Source: Mycobacterium sp. Aquia_213 (GTDB lineage: Bacteria; Actinomycetota; Actinomycetes; Mycobacteriales; Mycobacteriaceae). From it: 64,000 nt of DNA. Below, one piece after another: positions 54,192-62,697 of the stretch. Location of the stretch: positions 5,332,001 to 5,396,000 of the forward strand of contig NZ_CP113116.1 of the NCBI RefSeq assembly GCF_026625985.1, given 5' to 3'. The first letter of the stretch is position 1. Each line of letters starts with the position of its first letter. A model generated the notes under the pieces. That model worked only from the letters and a program-made list of their open reading frames with translations. It did no database searches and was not told the origin of the DNA. The position numbers and the translations under genes are program-made.

Positions 54192-56029
54192 ACCCGTCCT
54201 ACGGTCACCTGTGGCGTTAGTTTGTCCACATTGTCGGTGACCTGGTTCAGGATATTCAACTGGCGCTCGAGTTCTCGGACCTTGTTGTCGCGTTCGGCTT
54301 CTTCCATGTGCGCCGCGGCGATGGTGGACTGCAGCGATTCGTTGAGCGAACGGGAGATCTCGTTGGCGATATCGCGGTAGTGGTCGCGCAGCGTGCGGTG
54401 GATGATCTTGAGCCGGTCGCGCGATTCCTTGCCCACCACGAACGAGATGTCGTCGACAAAGCGCCGGACATTCGTCTTGGCCTCGGCACGCGCCCGCAGC
54501 AGCCGGTTCTCCTTGTCCTCCTTGTAGGCCATGCGGCCCAGGACCAGCCCGGCGCCGATGGACAGCGGGTTGAACAGACCCAACCCCGCCACCGAGGACA
54601 ACATGCCGATCATCACCACCCCGCCGTAGGAACCACGCAGCCCGGAAACGACTTTCTGGCCCTTGCCGGCCGGCTTGGACTCGAGGTCGGACACCGATTT
54701 GAGCTGGCCGAAGTCCTCGCCCATCGCGCGTTGACTCAGCTCGGGAGTCAGCACCGAATCCAGCCCGGCCGCGGCGAACGAATTTGCGACGTCGTCGGCC
54801 AGCTCCTCGGCGCGTTGGTAGGCCCACACGAAGTTGTCCCCGACGGCGGTGGCGACCGCTTCCTCGACGTCGCTGCCGATTTCGGCCCAGTGCCGAGTCG
54901 GGTCGCACGAATCGATCTGGCGCTCGATGTCTTCGGTGAGCGCGCGGAACCGGGCTCGCATGTCGTGGTCGACGTCGGTGCTCAGGTCGGTGAATCCGTC
55001 GTTGAGCACCTGCTGCCACAGGGCGGTCTGCTCGAGTGCGTCCAACGCGTCACGCTTGCGCCGCTCCAGGTCTTCGCCAAGCCGGTCACGAAGCCCCGGA
55101 TCGTTGACGACCGCGAGTTCCGAGCCCGCAGCCATCGTCAATTGTTCTGCGGCCGAACGGATATCGCGGAGCACCTCGTCGCGCACCCGGTCGGTCTCGC
55201 GAGAGAGCACCCGCTCACTGAGGAATTTGACGATCGCCGGGAAGTTGGATTCCTCGTTGAGTTCGGTGTCGTTCTGCGTAACGGCGTGGCTGCGCAGCAG
55301 CGACGACACCGGCACGATCGGTATCGGCACGCCGGCGCGCTGCAGATGCGCGGTGTTGGCGCCGACGATGTCGCGCCAGTGCGGATAGAGGTCGGTCTTG
55401 GTCGCCGCCAACACACCGACCGGGCAGATCCGATGCGCCTGCCGGATGAACCACATCTCCGGTTCGGTCAGTTCCTGGCTGGTGTCGCTGACCATGATCA
55501 GCGCGTCGGCGTTGGGCAGCAGGCCGAGCGTCGCCGACAGGTGCGGCTGCCCATGGCCACCCACGCCCGGGGTATCGATGAACGTGAGCCCGCCTTGCAG
55601 CAGCGGGCTGGGCGCGCCGATCTCGACGCGCAGCACTTCACGGCTGCCGGCTTGCGGCGCGCGTCGCAGGTCGGTGTTGATGTCGTCGATCGGGATGTCG
55701 ACGGGCGCGGGCTCGCCGTTGGGACCGGCGGCCACGATCAGTCGAGCCGACGGTGGTTCGCCGTGGCTGACGACGGTGATGACCACGGTGGCCTCGTCAT
55801 CGCCCACTCGGGCCACCGGCAGGTTGAGCAACGAGTTGAGCAGCTGACTCTTGCCCTGCTTGAGCTGCCCGGCGATCACCACCCGGATCTTTGGGTCGGT
55901 GATGCGTTCGCGGGCGCGCGTGAGCCGCTGCGCGAGGTCGTTGCGTTCGTTGAGTTCGGCGATGGCGATGGTGTGGTCGATCAGCTCGACGATCACGCTG
56001 ACGCGCCTCGGATCACTGGCTTGAGTCAC
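54188..56029 (-). CDS. iniA: dynamin-like GTPase IniA
   Basis: 613 residues. G1 VIAGQLKQGKSQLLNSLL at about 50-67, switch G3 DTPGVGGHG, G4 TKTDLYPHW. A hydrophobic loop (GGVVMIGMLSSVAGLGLFNPLSIGAGLVLG) near 495-525 is the membrane-binding paddle, and the C-terminus is coiled coil (MEEAERDNKVRELERQL). M. tuberculosis IniA was shown to fuse membranes and give drug tolerance. A strong hairpin lies in the 92-bp gap to iniB. Confidence 0.96.
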   Translation of the reverse strand: MTQASDPRRVSVIVELIDHTIAIAELNERNDLAQRLTRARERITDPKIRVVIAGQLKQGKSQLLNSLLNLPVARVGDDEATVVITVVSHGEPPSARLIVAAGPNGEPAPVDIPIDDINTDLRRAPQAGSREVLRVEIGAPSPLLQGGLTFIDTPGVGGHGQPHLSATLGLLPNADALIMVSDTSQELTEPEMWFIRQAHRICPVGVLAATKTDLYPHWRDIVGANTAHLQRAGVPIPIVPVSSLLRSHAVTQNDTELNEESNFPAIVKFLSERVLSRETDRVRDEVLRDIRSAAEQLTMAAGSELAVVNDPGLRDRLGEDLERRKRDALDALEQTALWQQVLNDGFTDLSTDVDHDMRARFRALTEDIERQIDSCDPTRHWAEIGSDVEEAVATAVGDNFVWAYQRAEELADDVANSFAAAGLDSVLTPELSQRAMGEDFGQLKSVSDLESKPAGKGQKVVSGLRGSYGGVVMIGMLSSVAGLGLFNPLSIGAGLVLGRMAYKEDKENRLLRARAEAKTNVRRFVDDISFVVGKESRDRLKIIHRTLRDHYRDIANEISRSLNESLQSTIAAAHMEEAERDNKVRELERQLNILNQVTDNVDKLTPQVTVGRV

Positions 56030-56077
56030 CGCGGTTCCCCACTTTCTCGCATCTGTGATTACGGTATGCGCGCGAAT

Positions 56078-56103
56078 CGGCGGGGATCAAAAGATCCCCG
56101 CCG
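56078..56103. terminator. perfect 11-bp stem hairpin between iniB and iniA
   Basis: CGGCGGGGATC and its exact complement GATCCCCGCCG surround a four-base loop (AAAA on the plus strand). No T-run follows on the transcribed minus strand. It could cause partial termination or protect a processed iniB mRNA, setting iniB above iniAC. Confidence 0.65.
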
Positions 56104-56121
56104 TTTCGCTATGTCCGCGCG

Positions 56122-59112
56122 TTACCCGTGCGGGCCGCCGTGCGTCGGCGCGGGCGCGTGCACCGGAGCCGGAGCATGCACCGGGGCCGGTGCGTGCGGA
56201 GTGCCTTCGAACACCGACGGGCTGTGCGGTGCCGGGGCGTGCTCGACCGGAGCCGGCGAATGCTGCACTGGCGCCGGCGAATGCTGAACCGGAGCGGGCG
56301 AGTGCTCGACCGGGGCCGGCGAATGCTGGACCGGCGCAGGCGAGTGCTGAACCGGTGCCTGCTGCGCCGGCTCGTGGATCACCGGACCGCCCGCGCTGCC
56401 GTGGCCGCCAGCACCCGCGGAGCCCCCACCCGGGAAGACCGAGCCGGGGTTCGACGGCGGCGTCGCGTGACCACCAACACCACCCCCGGCACCGCCGCCG
56501 CCCTGAATTACCGGGCCCTGTCCAGCCGGCCCGGCCGGGCCGTGCTGAGCGCCGATGCCGCCGTTGCCCGCGACACCGCCGCCGCCTCCGCCTCCGAGCG
56601 TGGCGCCCTCCTGGCCGAGGATGCCGCCGTGAGCTCCACCGCCGGCACCCCCGTTGATGCCGCCGCCAGCTCCACCGGCCGGGAAGCCCCCGCCGACACC
56701 GGCCCCCGCAGCACCGCCGGCTCCAGCGTGTCCGCCGATACCTGCGCCGCCGACCCCTGCGTTGATGCCGCTGCCAGCTTCAGCGTGGCTTCCCAAACCT
56801 GCACCGCCGGCAACAGTTGCGGATTGCGGTGTCGCGTGGCCTCCCAGGCCGCCCTCGCCGCTCAACGTGCTGCTGCTGCGCGCCCCGCCGATGCCCAGAC
56901 CAGCTCCGCCGGCTGCGGCGGCACCGCCTTGACCACCGACGCCTACACCCCCGAGCGGGCCCGCCACGTGAGGAGCGGCGGCACCGTTCAGCGCTGCGCC
57001 CTCGCTAGCGATCAACCCCGCCTGACCGCTTGCGCCCAACGCTGCATTGCCGGCCGCGCCGACATTGCCGCCACCGATCTGGCTACCAGCACCAGCACCG
57101 AAGCCACCACCAGCCTGGCCACCAGCACCGAATCCCGCCTGGCTCGCCAGGGCAGCCTGCCCACCCAGACCCGCCTGACCACCGAACCCGCCACCGGCCT
57201 GACCACCAAAGCCACCTGCAGCCTGACCGCCAGCACCGAAACTCGCCTGGCTTGCCAAAGCAGCCTGGCCCCCGAGCCCTGCCTGACCGCCCGCGCCCAA
57301 GCCGCCACCAACCTGGCTACCAGCACCAGCGCCAAAGCCGCCGCCGATCTGGCTACCAGCGCCAACTCCGCCGCCCAGGCCACCACCGGCCCCGCCGCCG
57401 ACGGCGCCGACGGTCTGAACACCAAAGCCACCACCGGCCTGACCGCCAAACCCGCCGCCAACCTGGCTACCAGCAACAGCACCGAAGCCACCACCAGCCT
57501 GGCCACCCAGGCCCGCCTGACCACCCAACCCGCCACCGGCCTGACCACCAAACCCGCCGCCGACCTGGCTACCAGCGCCAACTCCGCCGCCCAGGCCACC
57601 ACCGGCCTGACCACCAAACCCGCCGCCGACCTGGCTACCAGCGCCAACTCCGCCGCCCAGGCCACCACCGGCCTGACCGCCGAAGCCACCGCCGGCTTCA
57701 CCCCTCAGACCAACACCGGCGTGGCCCGCAGCGTCGCCACCAAATCCGGCGCCGCCGTTGAATCCGGCACCGACTCCGGCGCGACCGCCGAGACCAGCCT
57801 CACCCCCAAGACCCGCGCCGCCACCGAACCCAGCGCCGCCTTCAAGGCCACCCCCAGCCCGCAGCCCAACACCTTCTCCGAAACCGGCGCGGCCACCAAG
57901 ACCACTCTCACCGGCAAGGCTCGTGCCGCCATGGAACCCGGCACCGCCTTCAAGGCCGCCACCGGCCCGCAGCCCGACGCCCTCACCGAAACCAGCGCGG
58001 CCACCAAAGCCGCTCTCGCCACCGAGACCGATACCGACGCGACCGCCGAGTCCGACTTCACTGGCCAGACCGAGGCCGGTGTGTCCACCAAAGCCACCAC
58101 CAAGCCCAGCGCCGCCCTCGCCGCCGAAACCAAGACCGGCGCGGCCACCGAATCCGGTCTGGGCACCCAACCCGATGCCCGTCAGACCGCCACCGCCGAG
58201 TCCGAAGCCGGTGTGTCCGCCGAAGCCACCACCAAGACCCAGGCCGGCATTGAGGCCGACGCCCAAACCAAACTCTCCGCCGAAACCGCCACCAAAGCCG
58301 GGGCCGTGGCCGAATTCACCCACGCCAGGCCGGAAGCCGCCCCAGCCGGGGCCACAGCCCGTACCGCCCCAATCGGGGCCACAACCGGGTCCGAACCCAG
58401 GCCGGTCACCCCAGCCGTGTCCCCAACCAGGCCGTCCGTCGCCCCAGCCGTGTCCCCAGCCGGGACGTCCGTCGTCCCATCCGTGGTGTCCCCAACCAGG
58501 CCGTCCGTCGCCCCAGCCCGGGCGGAAGCCATCCCAGCCAGGTCCGAAACCGGGACCAAACCCGCCGGTGCCGGGACCAAATCCGCCCCAACCGGGCTGA
58601 AAGCCGAACCCGCCGTAGCCGCCGCCGTACAGTCCGGCGTTGACGCCACCGAGCAGCGCGCCACCCAAGTCGCCAACGATCGCACCACCGAGGCCGAGTG
58701 CAGCGCCGGCGCCGTCGACAACCGGGGCAATCGCGTCACCGACCAGGGCACCCGCGTCTTGGGCAACCGCGCCCACAAGGCCGGGTCCGTACCCGTAGCC
58801 CGGGTCGTATCCGCCGTATCCGGCGTCATAACCGCCATAACCCTGGTCGTAGCCCCCATAGCCCTGGTCGAAGCCGCCATAACCCGGGGCAAAGCCGTAT
58901 TGGTCGGTGAGCACCTGCTGCAACCCACCGATCGGGTCGCCGACGCCGAGAGGCACACCCGGGACGGCGCTGGCCACCGCCGAGGCGAACTCCTCCGGAG
59001 CCACGTTGACCAAGCCTGCGTCGGTCATGGCCTGCCCGGGACCCGAAACGAAAGCCTGGGCCGCGTTCGGGTTGGCAAACAACTCCATGATGTATTGGAT
59101 CAGCCGGTCCAT
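56122..59112 (-). CDS. iniB: IniB, very long glycine-rich form
   Basis: 996 residues. Residues 1-55 (MDRLIQYIMELFANPNAAQAF, TDAGLVNVAPEEFASAV) are the IniB N-terminal domain. Then follow GYGGYDQ-type repeats, long Gly/Ala repeats (GGGFGGQAG, GAGSQVGGG), and a proline-rich tail with seven-residue repeats (PAPVQHS, PAPVEHS). M. tuberculosis IniB is about 479 residues as I recall, so this one is roughly twice as long, mainly by added Gly-rich repeats. It is the first gene of the operon. ATG 59112 has AAGGGGA upstream; longer upstream frames are not supported. Confidence 0.92.
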   Translation of the reverse strand: MDRLIQYIMELFANPNAAQAFVSGPGQAMTDAGLVNVAPEEFASAVASAVPGVPLGVGDPIGGLQQVLTDQYGFAPGYGGFDQGYGGYDQGYGGYDAGYGGYDPGYGYGPGLVGAVAQDAGALVGDAIAPVVDGAGAALGLGGAIVGDLGGALLGGVNAGLYGGGYGGFGFQPGWGGFGPGTGGFGPGFGPGWDGFRPGWGDGRPGWGHHGWDDGRPGWGHGWGDGRPGWGHGWGDRPGFGPGCGPDWGGTGCGPGWGGFRPGVGEFGHGPGFGGGFGGEFGLGVGLNAGLGLGGGFGGHTGFGLGGGGLTGIGLGAQTGFGGRAGLGFGGEGGAGLGGGFGGHTGLGLASEVGLGGRVGIGLGGESGFGGRAGFGEGVGLRAGGGLEGGAGFHGGTSLAGESGLGGRAGFGEGVGLRAGGGLEGGAGFGGGAGLGGEAGLGGRAGVGAGFNGGAGFGGDAAGHAGVGLRGEAGGGFGGQAGGGLGGGVGAGSQVGGGFGGQAGGGLGGGVGAGSQVGGGFGGQAGGGLGGQAGLGGQAGGGFGAVAGSQVGGGFGGQAGGGFGVQTVGAVGGGAGGGLGGGVGAGSQIGGGFGAGAGSQVGGGLGAGGQAGLGGQAALASQASFGAGGQAAGGFGGQAGGGFGGQAGLGGQAALASQAGFGAGGQAGGGFGAGAGSQIGGGNVGAAGNAALGASGQAGLIASEGAALNGAAAPHVAGPLGGVGVGGQGGAAAAGGAGLGIGGARSSSTLSGEGGLGGHATPQSATVAGGAGLGSHAEAGSGINAGVGGAGIGGHAGAGGAAGAGVGGGFPAGGAGGGINGGAGGGAHGGILGQEGATLGGGGGGGVAGNGGIGAQHGPAGPAGQGPVIQGGGGAGGGVGGHATPPSNPGSVFPGGGSAGAGGHGSAGGPVIHEPAQQAPVQHSPAPVQHSPAPVEHSPAPVQHSPAPVQHSPAPVEHAPAPHSPSVFEGTPHAPAPVHAPAPVHAPAPTHGGPHG

Positions 59113-59249
59113 GATTGATTCCCCTTCAAGTCCCCTCGCCGGATCGACCGGCGTTCTGCAATACACGCTATGGACTCCGGCCCTGCTCGGAATCGGGGAC
59201 GGATCCCCCAGCTGACCGGGACCCCACCGGGATCCATGGGGGCACCCCG

Positions 59250-59265
59250 TTAGGGGATTAGGGGA
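59250..59265. promoter_or_regulatory. tandem TTAGGGGA motif upstream of iniB
   Basis: TTAGGGGA twice in a row, 138 bp upstream of the iniB ATG; the same motif recurs at 60030, 60045 and 60142 upstream of the regulator gene. It is a candidate binding site. Confidence 0.45.
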
Positions 59266-59358
59266 TATGCGGGGCAGCCCCAACGCACGCCAAAGATGCC
59301 CCTATCAGGCGGTATTATTGCAGCTCAGACCGCGAAATTCGACGGCGGCGGCACAGAT

Positions 59359-59898
59359 TCAGCCGTGCAGGCCGAAGTCGTGGTGCTCCGGCTCGCCGGG
59401 ATGCGAATGGGTGACCGGGTGGTCCCAGAGGCTGAGGTCATGCGCGGGGAACCCCCCATGGTCGACCGGAGTGTCCGGCGTTTCGACACCAGTGAGCTGC
59501 ACCGATGCCCCAGGAGAGTCAATACCCAGTGGCCGCGGATCGGTCGATGGTTGCACGGGCGCCGGGATCGACGGCTGATGGATCACGCTGCCCGCCAGAC
59601 CGTGCGAATCGACCACCCCGGCGGGGGTGTGCGGCGTGAATGCATCGAGAGCGGCCGCGGCCGCACCGCTTGCCCAGACGTTTCCATGATCGGGTGCCAG
59701 CGCGCCCGAAGTAGGGGTGGCCGGAGTGCCCATCGACAGCGAATCCGTCACCATGGGAATCAGATTGTTCACATCGGCGCTGGTCACATCGGTCAGGTGG
59801 GCATCCGCGATGGACTGCGCGGGGTTGGCCGCGTAGCGCGCCGCGGCATCGGGGTCGCGCACCAGCGAGATCACGAAGTCGAGCAATGAGTTTGCCAT
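59359..59898 (-). CDS. Rv0340-like protein with IniB N-terminal-type domain
   Basis: 179 residues, the same length as M. tuberculosis Rv0340. The N-terminus (MANSLLDFVISLVRDPDAAAR, then YAANPAQSIADAHLTDVTSADVN) is homologous to the start of IniB in this window. The rest is a Pro/His-rich, low-complexity region ending HDFGLHG. No membrane segment is seen. ATG 59898 has the ideal ribosome site AAGGAGGTG. The gene runs toward iniB on the same strand and is divergent from the regulator. Confidence 0.82.
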   Translation of the reverse strand: MANSLLDFVISLVRDPDAAARYAANPAQSIADAHLTDVTSADVNNLIPMVTDSLSMGTPATPTSGALAPDHGNVWASGAAAAALDAFTPHTPAGVVDSHGLAGSVIHQPSIPAPVQPSTDPRPLGIDSPGASVQLTGVETPDTPVDHGGFPAHDLSLWDHPVTHSHPGEPEHHDFGLHG

Positions 59899-60101
59899 CC
59901 CGCGCACCTCCTTGCCGTACTCCGCGCTTACCGCCGGCGTCCACAGGGACCGCCCAGTCAATTACCACGATGCTATCGACTCCACCGGGCGATGTGATCG
60001 GTGCACAACCCACCAGCCGCCCGACGGTATTAGGGGGTGCTGCCTTAGGGGAATCACAGGGCTACGGGGATGGCTACCCGGATACGGGGGTTGGTGCGGC
60101 T

Positions 60102-62561
60102 ATGGTGAAAAAACCACGCCTGACCACGAGTGCAGCGCCGATTAGGGGGTTTCGCGACATGAGCGACTCTCGTATCGCCGAAAAAGTCTCGCTCGCCCTG
60201 GCCGACGCGCCGACGGTTCCGGTGAAGCTCATGGTCAGCGGCGGCATCGGAACCGGCAAGACCACCGCCCTTGCCGCCGCCCGCGACGCGCTGCGACAGT
60301 CCGGGCTAACCGTGCTCGCACGCCCTCCCCGGGCCGGCGATCCACCCGACGCCGCGCTGGTGATCGACGACGCTCACCTGCTGAGCGAGCCCGAACTGGC
60401 CAGCCTCAGCGAGCGCCTCGCCGACCCGGGCACCACGGTCGTGCTGGCCGCCGAGCCGCAGGAGCGCCTGCGGGATCTGACCGTGGCGATGGAACGGGAT
60501 CGACCGCGCATCTCGCTGGGTCCCCTTCCCGTCGCCGAAGACCTCGTGGCGTGCACCGCGGGACTCCCATTTCTGGTGCACGCCACATCCGAGGGCACGC
60601 ACTCCCCGGCCCAGGCCGCCAACTTCGCGTTGATGGCGCGGTTGCGCTGGCTCGACGAACCCGACCTGGACACGCTTCTCATCATGTCGCTGACCCAGGA
60701 TTTGGGAGCGGCCGATGTGGCTGCGGCACTGGGAATTTCGGCGACTGACGCACGCCTGTTGGTCGATCGGGCGCGGGCCAGTGGGCTGATCGAGCCGTCG
60801 CACACCCCCGAGTTCCTACAGCTGGTACACGGCGCGATCGCGCAGGTCGCCGGAAATGCCCACCATCGTGAGGTCGAAACCGCGCTGCTGCGTTCACAAC
60901 TCGACATGTCGACGGTTTCGTCGCAATTCGCGTTGCGGCTCGCCGAACACGGGCTCAAAGACGACCGATTGGCGGCCATCCTCGAAACGCAAGCCGCGGC
61001 GGCGCGTGGCGAATCCGCCAGGGCTGCAAGGATTTACCAGGCCGCCGTCAATGCCGGCGCCGAAGGTCTGACGTCTCGGTTCGCCGATGCGCTGGCCCTC
61101 AACGGAGACTGCGCTGCCGCAGCAGCACTAGCCGACGAGCTATTGGGCTCCGCCGATTCCGCTGAACGCGCTGCGGCAGTCCGGATTTCGGCCAGTGTCG
61201 CCGCCCACGAGGGCAACGCGAATCAGGCGGCGGAATTGTTCAGCTGGCTCGGCCCGCACCCGGACGCGGTGGTCGGCGCGGCCGCCGCGATCGCGCTCGC
61301 CGCGACCGGCGATCTGGCGACGGCACGTGCCGCGCTACGCCTCAAGGACTCCGGTCCACCGACGATGGCCGCCCGTTCCGCGCGCAGTCTGGCCGAGGGT
61401 CTGCTGCTGACCATGGACCAGCCCTATCCTGCCGCGATGACGAAACTCGGCCAGGCCATCGCGGCCGAACACCCTGTGAGCGAAGTCATTCCGGATAGCC
61501 CGGCCGCGCTGGTTACCTTGGCCGCGATCCACGGCGGCGATCCCGTCCGCGCCCACAGCGTGATCGGGCGCGCGTGTCGCACCGACGGCGACGCGCTATT
61601 TGCGCCCCGGCACACCTTGCTGTCCGGCTGGATCAAGATGCAGGACGGCCAGCTAGCCTCGGCCAGTGCGGACGTCACGGCGGTCGGCTTCGCCGGGTTG
61701 CACCGGCGCGACGCGTTGTGGGCAGCGGCGCTGCACACGGCGATCGCTCGTCGCAGCGGTGATACCGGCGCGCTGCAAAAGCATTGGTACGCAGGCATGG
61801 AGGTGCTCGCCGAGTACTCCATCGACTTGTTCGCGCTGCTGCCGTTGGGCGAATTGTGGGTGGGCGCCGCCCGGATACGCCAGGTTGAACAGGTGCGCCA
61901 CGCCCTGGAGCAGGCGTTCACCCTGCTGGAGTCGCTGGGCAACCCGATTTTGTGGGCAATCCCACTGCACTGGGCCGGCGTACACGCGGGAATCCTCACC
62001 AACGCGCCGGATCTGGTCGCCCCGCATGGGCAGGCCCTGGGTGCGGCGGCCGCAACCAGCACCCTCGCGCACGCCCTGTCGGGTTCCGGCCGCACCTGGC
62101 TACGTGTCCTGGCCAACCAGGTCGACGCCGACGAGGTGACCGCGTCGGCCCGCGCGCTAGCGCATGTCGGGCTGACCTCGGACGCGACCCGGCTGGCGGG
62201 ACAGGCCGCGCTGCAAACGCCCGACGGCAGGGTGTCCGGAGCGATGCTGCAACTGGCCCGGGATCTGAAATTGGGTGCGACCCCGGGCGACGTTCCCCGC
62301 GGGCTGACCGGCGACGAACCAGAGGGTACGACCCCGTCGACCCCGCATCAGCCAGCGTCGGGATCGCCGCTGTCGCATCGCGAACGCGAAGTCGCCGAAC
62401 TCTTGCTACTAGGTATGCCGTACCGCGACATCGGGGCCCAATTGTTCATTTCGGCGAAGACGGTCGAGCATCATGTCGCCCGAATCCGTCGCCGGCTAGG
62501 CGCCGGATCGCGCTCGGAGATGTTGTCTATGTTACGTGCCATGCTGGCCCCGGAAGGCTAA
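60102..62561 (+). CDS. LuxR-type regulator with N-terminal AAA+/NACHT-like ATPase (Rv0339c-like, IniR)
   Basis: About 819 residues. P-loop GGIGTGKTTALAAA near residue 45, Walker B LVIDDAHLLSEPEL, a long helical repeat middle, and a C-terminal LuxR HTH (SHREREVAELLLLGMP, then YRDIGAQLFISAKTVEHHVARIRRRL). The arrangement is that of MalT/LAL-type activators. The M. tuberculosis member (Rv0339c) is reported as IniR, activator of iniBAC, as I recall. ATG 60159 with AGGGGG upstream is an alternative start. It is divergent from the Rv0340-like gene. Confidence 0.85.
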   Translation: MVKKPRLTTSAAPIRGFRDMSDSRIAEKVSLALADAPTVPVKLMVSGGIGTGKTTALAAARDALRQSGLTVLARPPRAGDPPDAALVIDDAHLLSEPELASLSERLADPGTTVVLAAEPQERLRDLTVAMERDRPRISLGPLPVAEDLVACTAGLPFLVHATSEGTHSPAQAANFALMARLRWLDEPDLDTLLIMSLTQDLGAADVAAALGISATDARLLVDRARASGLIEPSHTPEFLQLVHGAIAQVAGNAHHREVETALLRSQLDMSTVSSQFALRLAEHGLKDDRLAAILETQAAAARGESARAARIYQAAVNAGAEGLTSRFADALALNGDCAAAAALADELLGSADSAERAAAVRISASVAAHEGNANQAAELFSWLGPHPDAVVGAAAAIALAATGDLATARAALRLKDSGPPTMAARSARSLAEGLLLTMDQPYPAAMTKLGQAIAAEHPVSEVIPDSPAALVTLAAIHGGDPVRAHSVIGRACRTDGDALFAPRHTLLSGWIKMQDGQLASASADVTAVGFAGLHRRDALWAAALHTAIARRSGDTGALQKHWYAGMEVLAEYSIDLFALLPLGELWVGAARIRQVEQVRHALEQAFTLLESLGNPILWAIPLHWAGVHAGILTNAPDLVAPHGQALGAAAATSTLAHALSGSGRTWLRVLANQVDADEVTASARALAHVGLTSDATRLAGQAALQTPDGRVSGAMLQLARDLKLGATPGDVPRGLTGDEPEGTTPSTPHQPASGSPLSHREREVAELLLLGMPYRDIGAQLFISAKTVEHHVARIRRRLGAGSRSEMLSMLRAMLAPEG

Positions 62562-62697
62562 GTCGCAGGTCAAAGGGTTTCGCGAATCCCAGTTAGGGCA
62601 ACCTTTCTCGCGTCGATACCGGCCCAGATGTCAGTATGAGCTAGCAAAGATCGAACGAATTTTCGCTGAGTGACGAAGCAATGGGGAGATACCTGCC

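Noticed and set aside
57030..57761. 243-codon frame inside the iniB repeat region
   Set aside because: His/Arg/Gln-rich repeat read in the wrong frame.
57012..58166. CRISPR-like array in iniB
   Set aside because: Repeats are coding Gly/Ala tracts in frame, without uniform repeat-spacer structure.
56128..59118. 996-codon open frame antisense to iniB
   Set aside because: It results from the GC-rich repeat codons of iniB read backwards; Ala/Thr/Ser-only composition, no ribosome site, and iniB is a known gene.
62588..62606. IdeR-like site before the iron-sulfur reductase
   Set aside because: Contains TTAGG and AACCTT half-sites but agrees with the 19-bp consensus at only about 12 positions, too weak to call.
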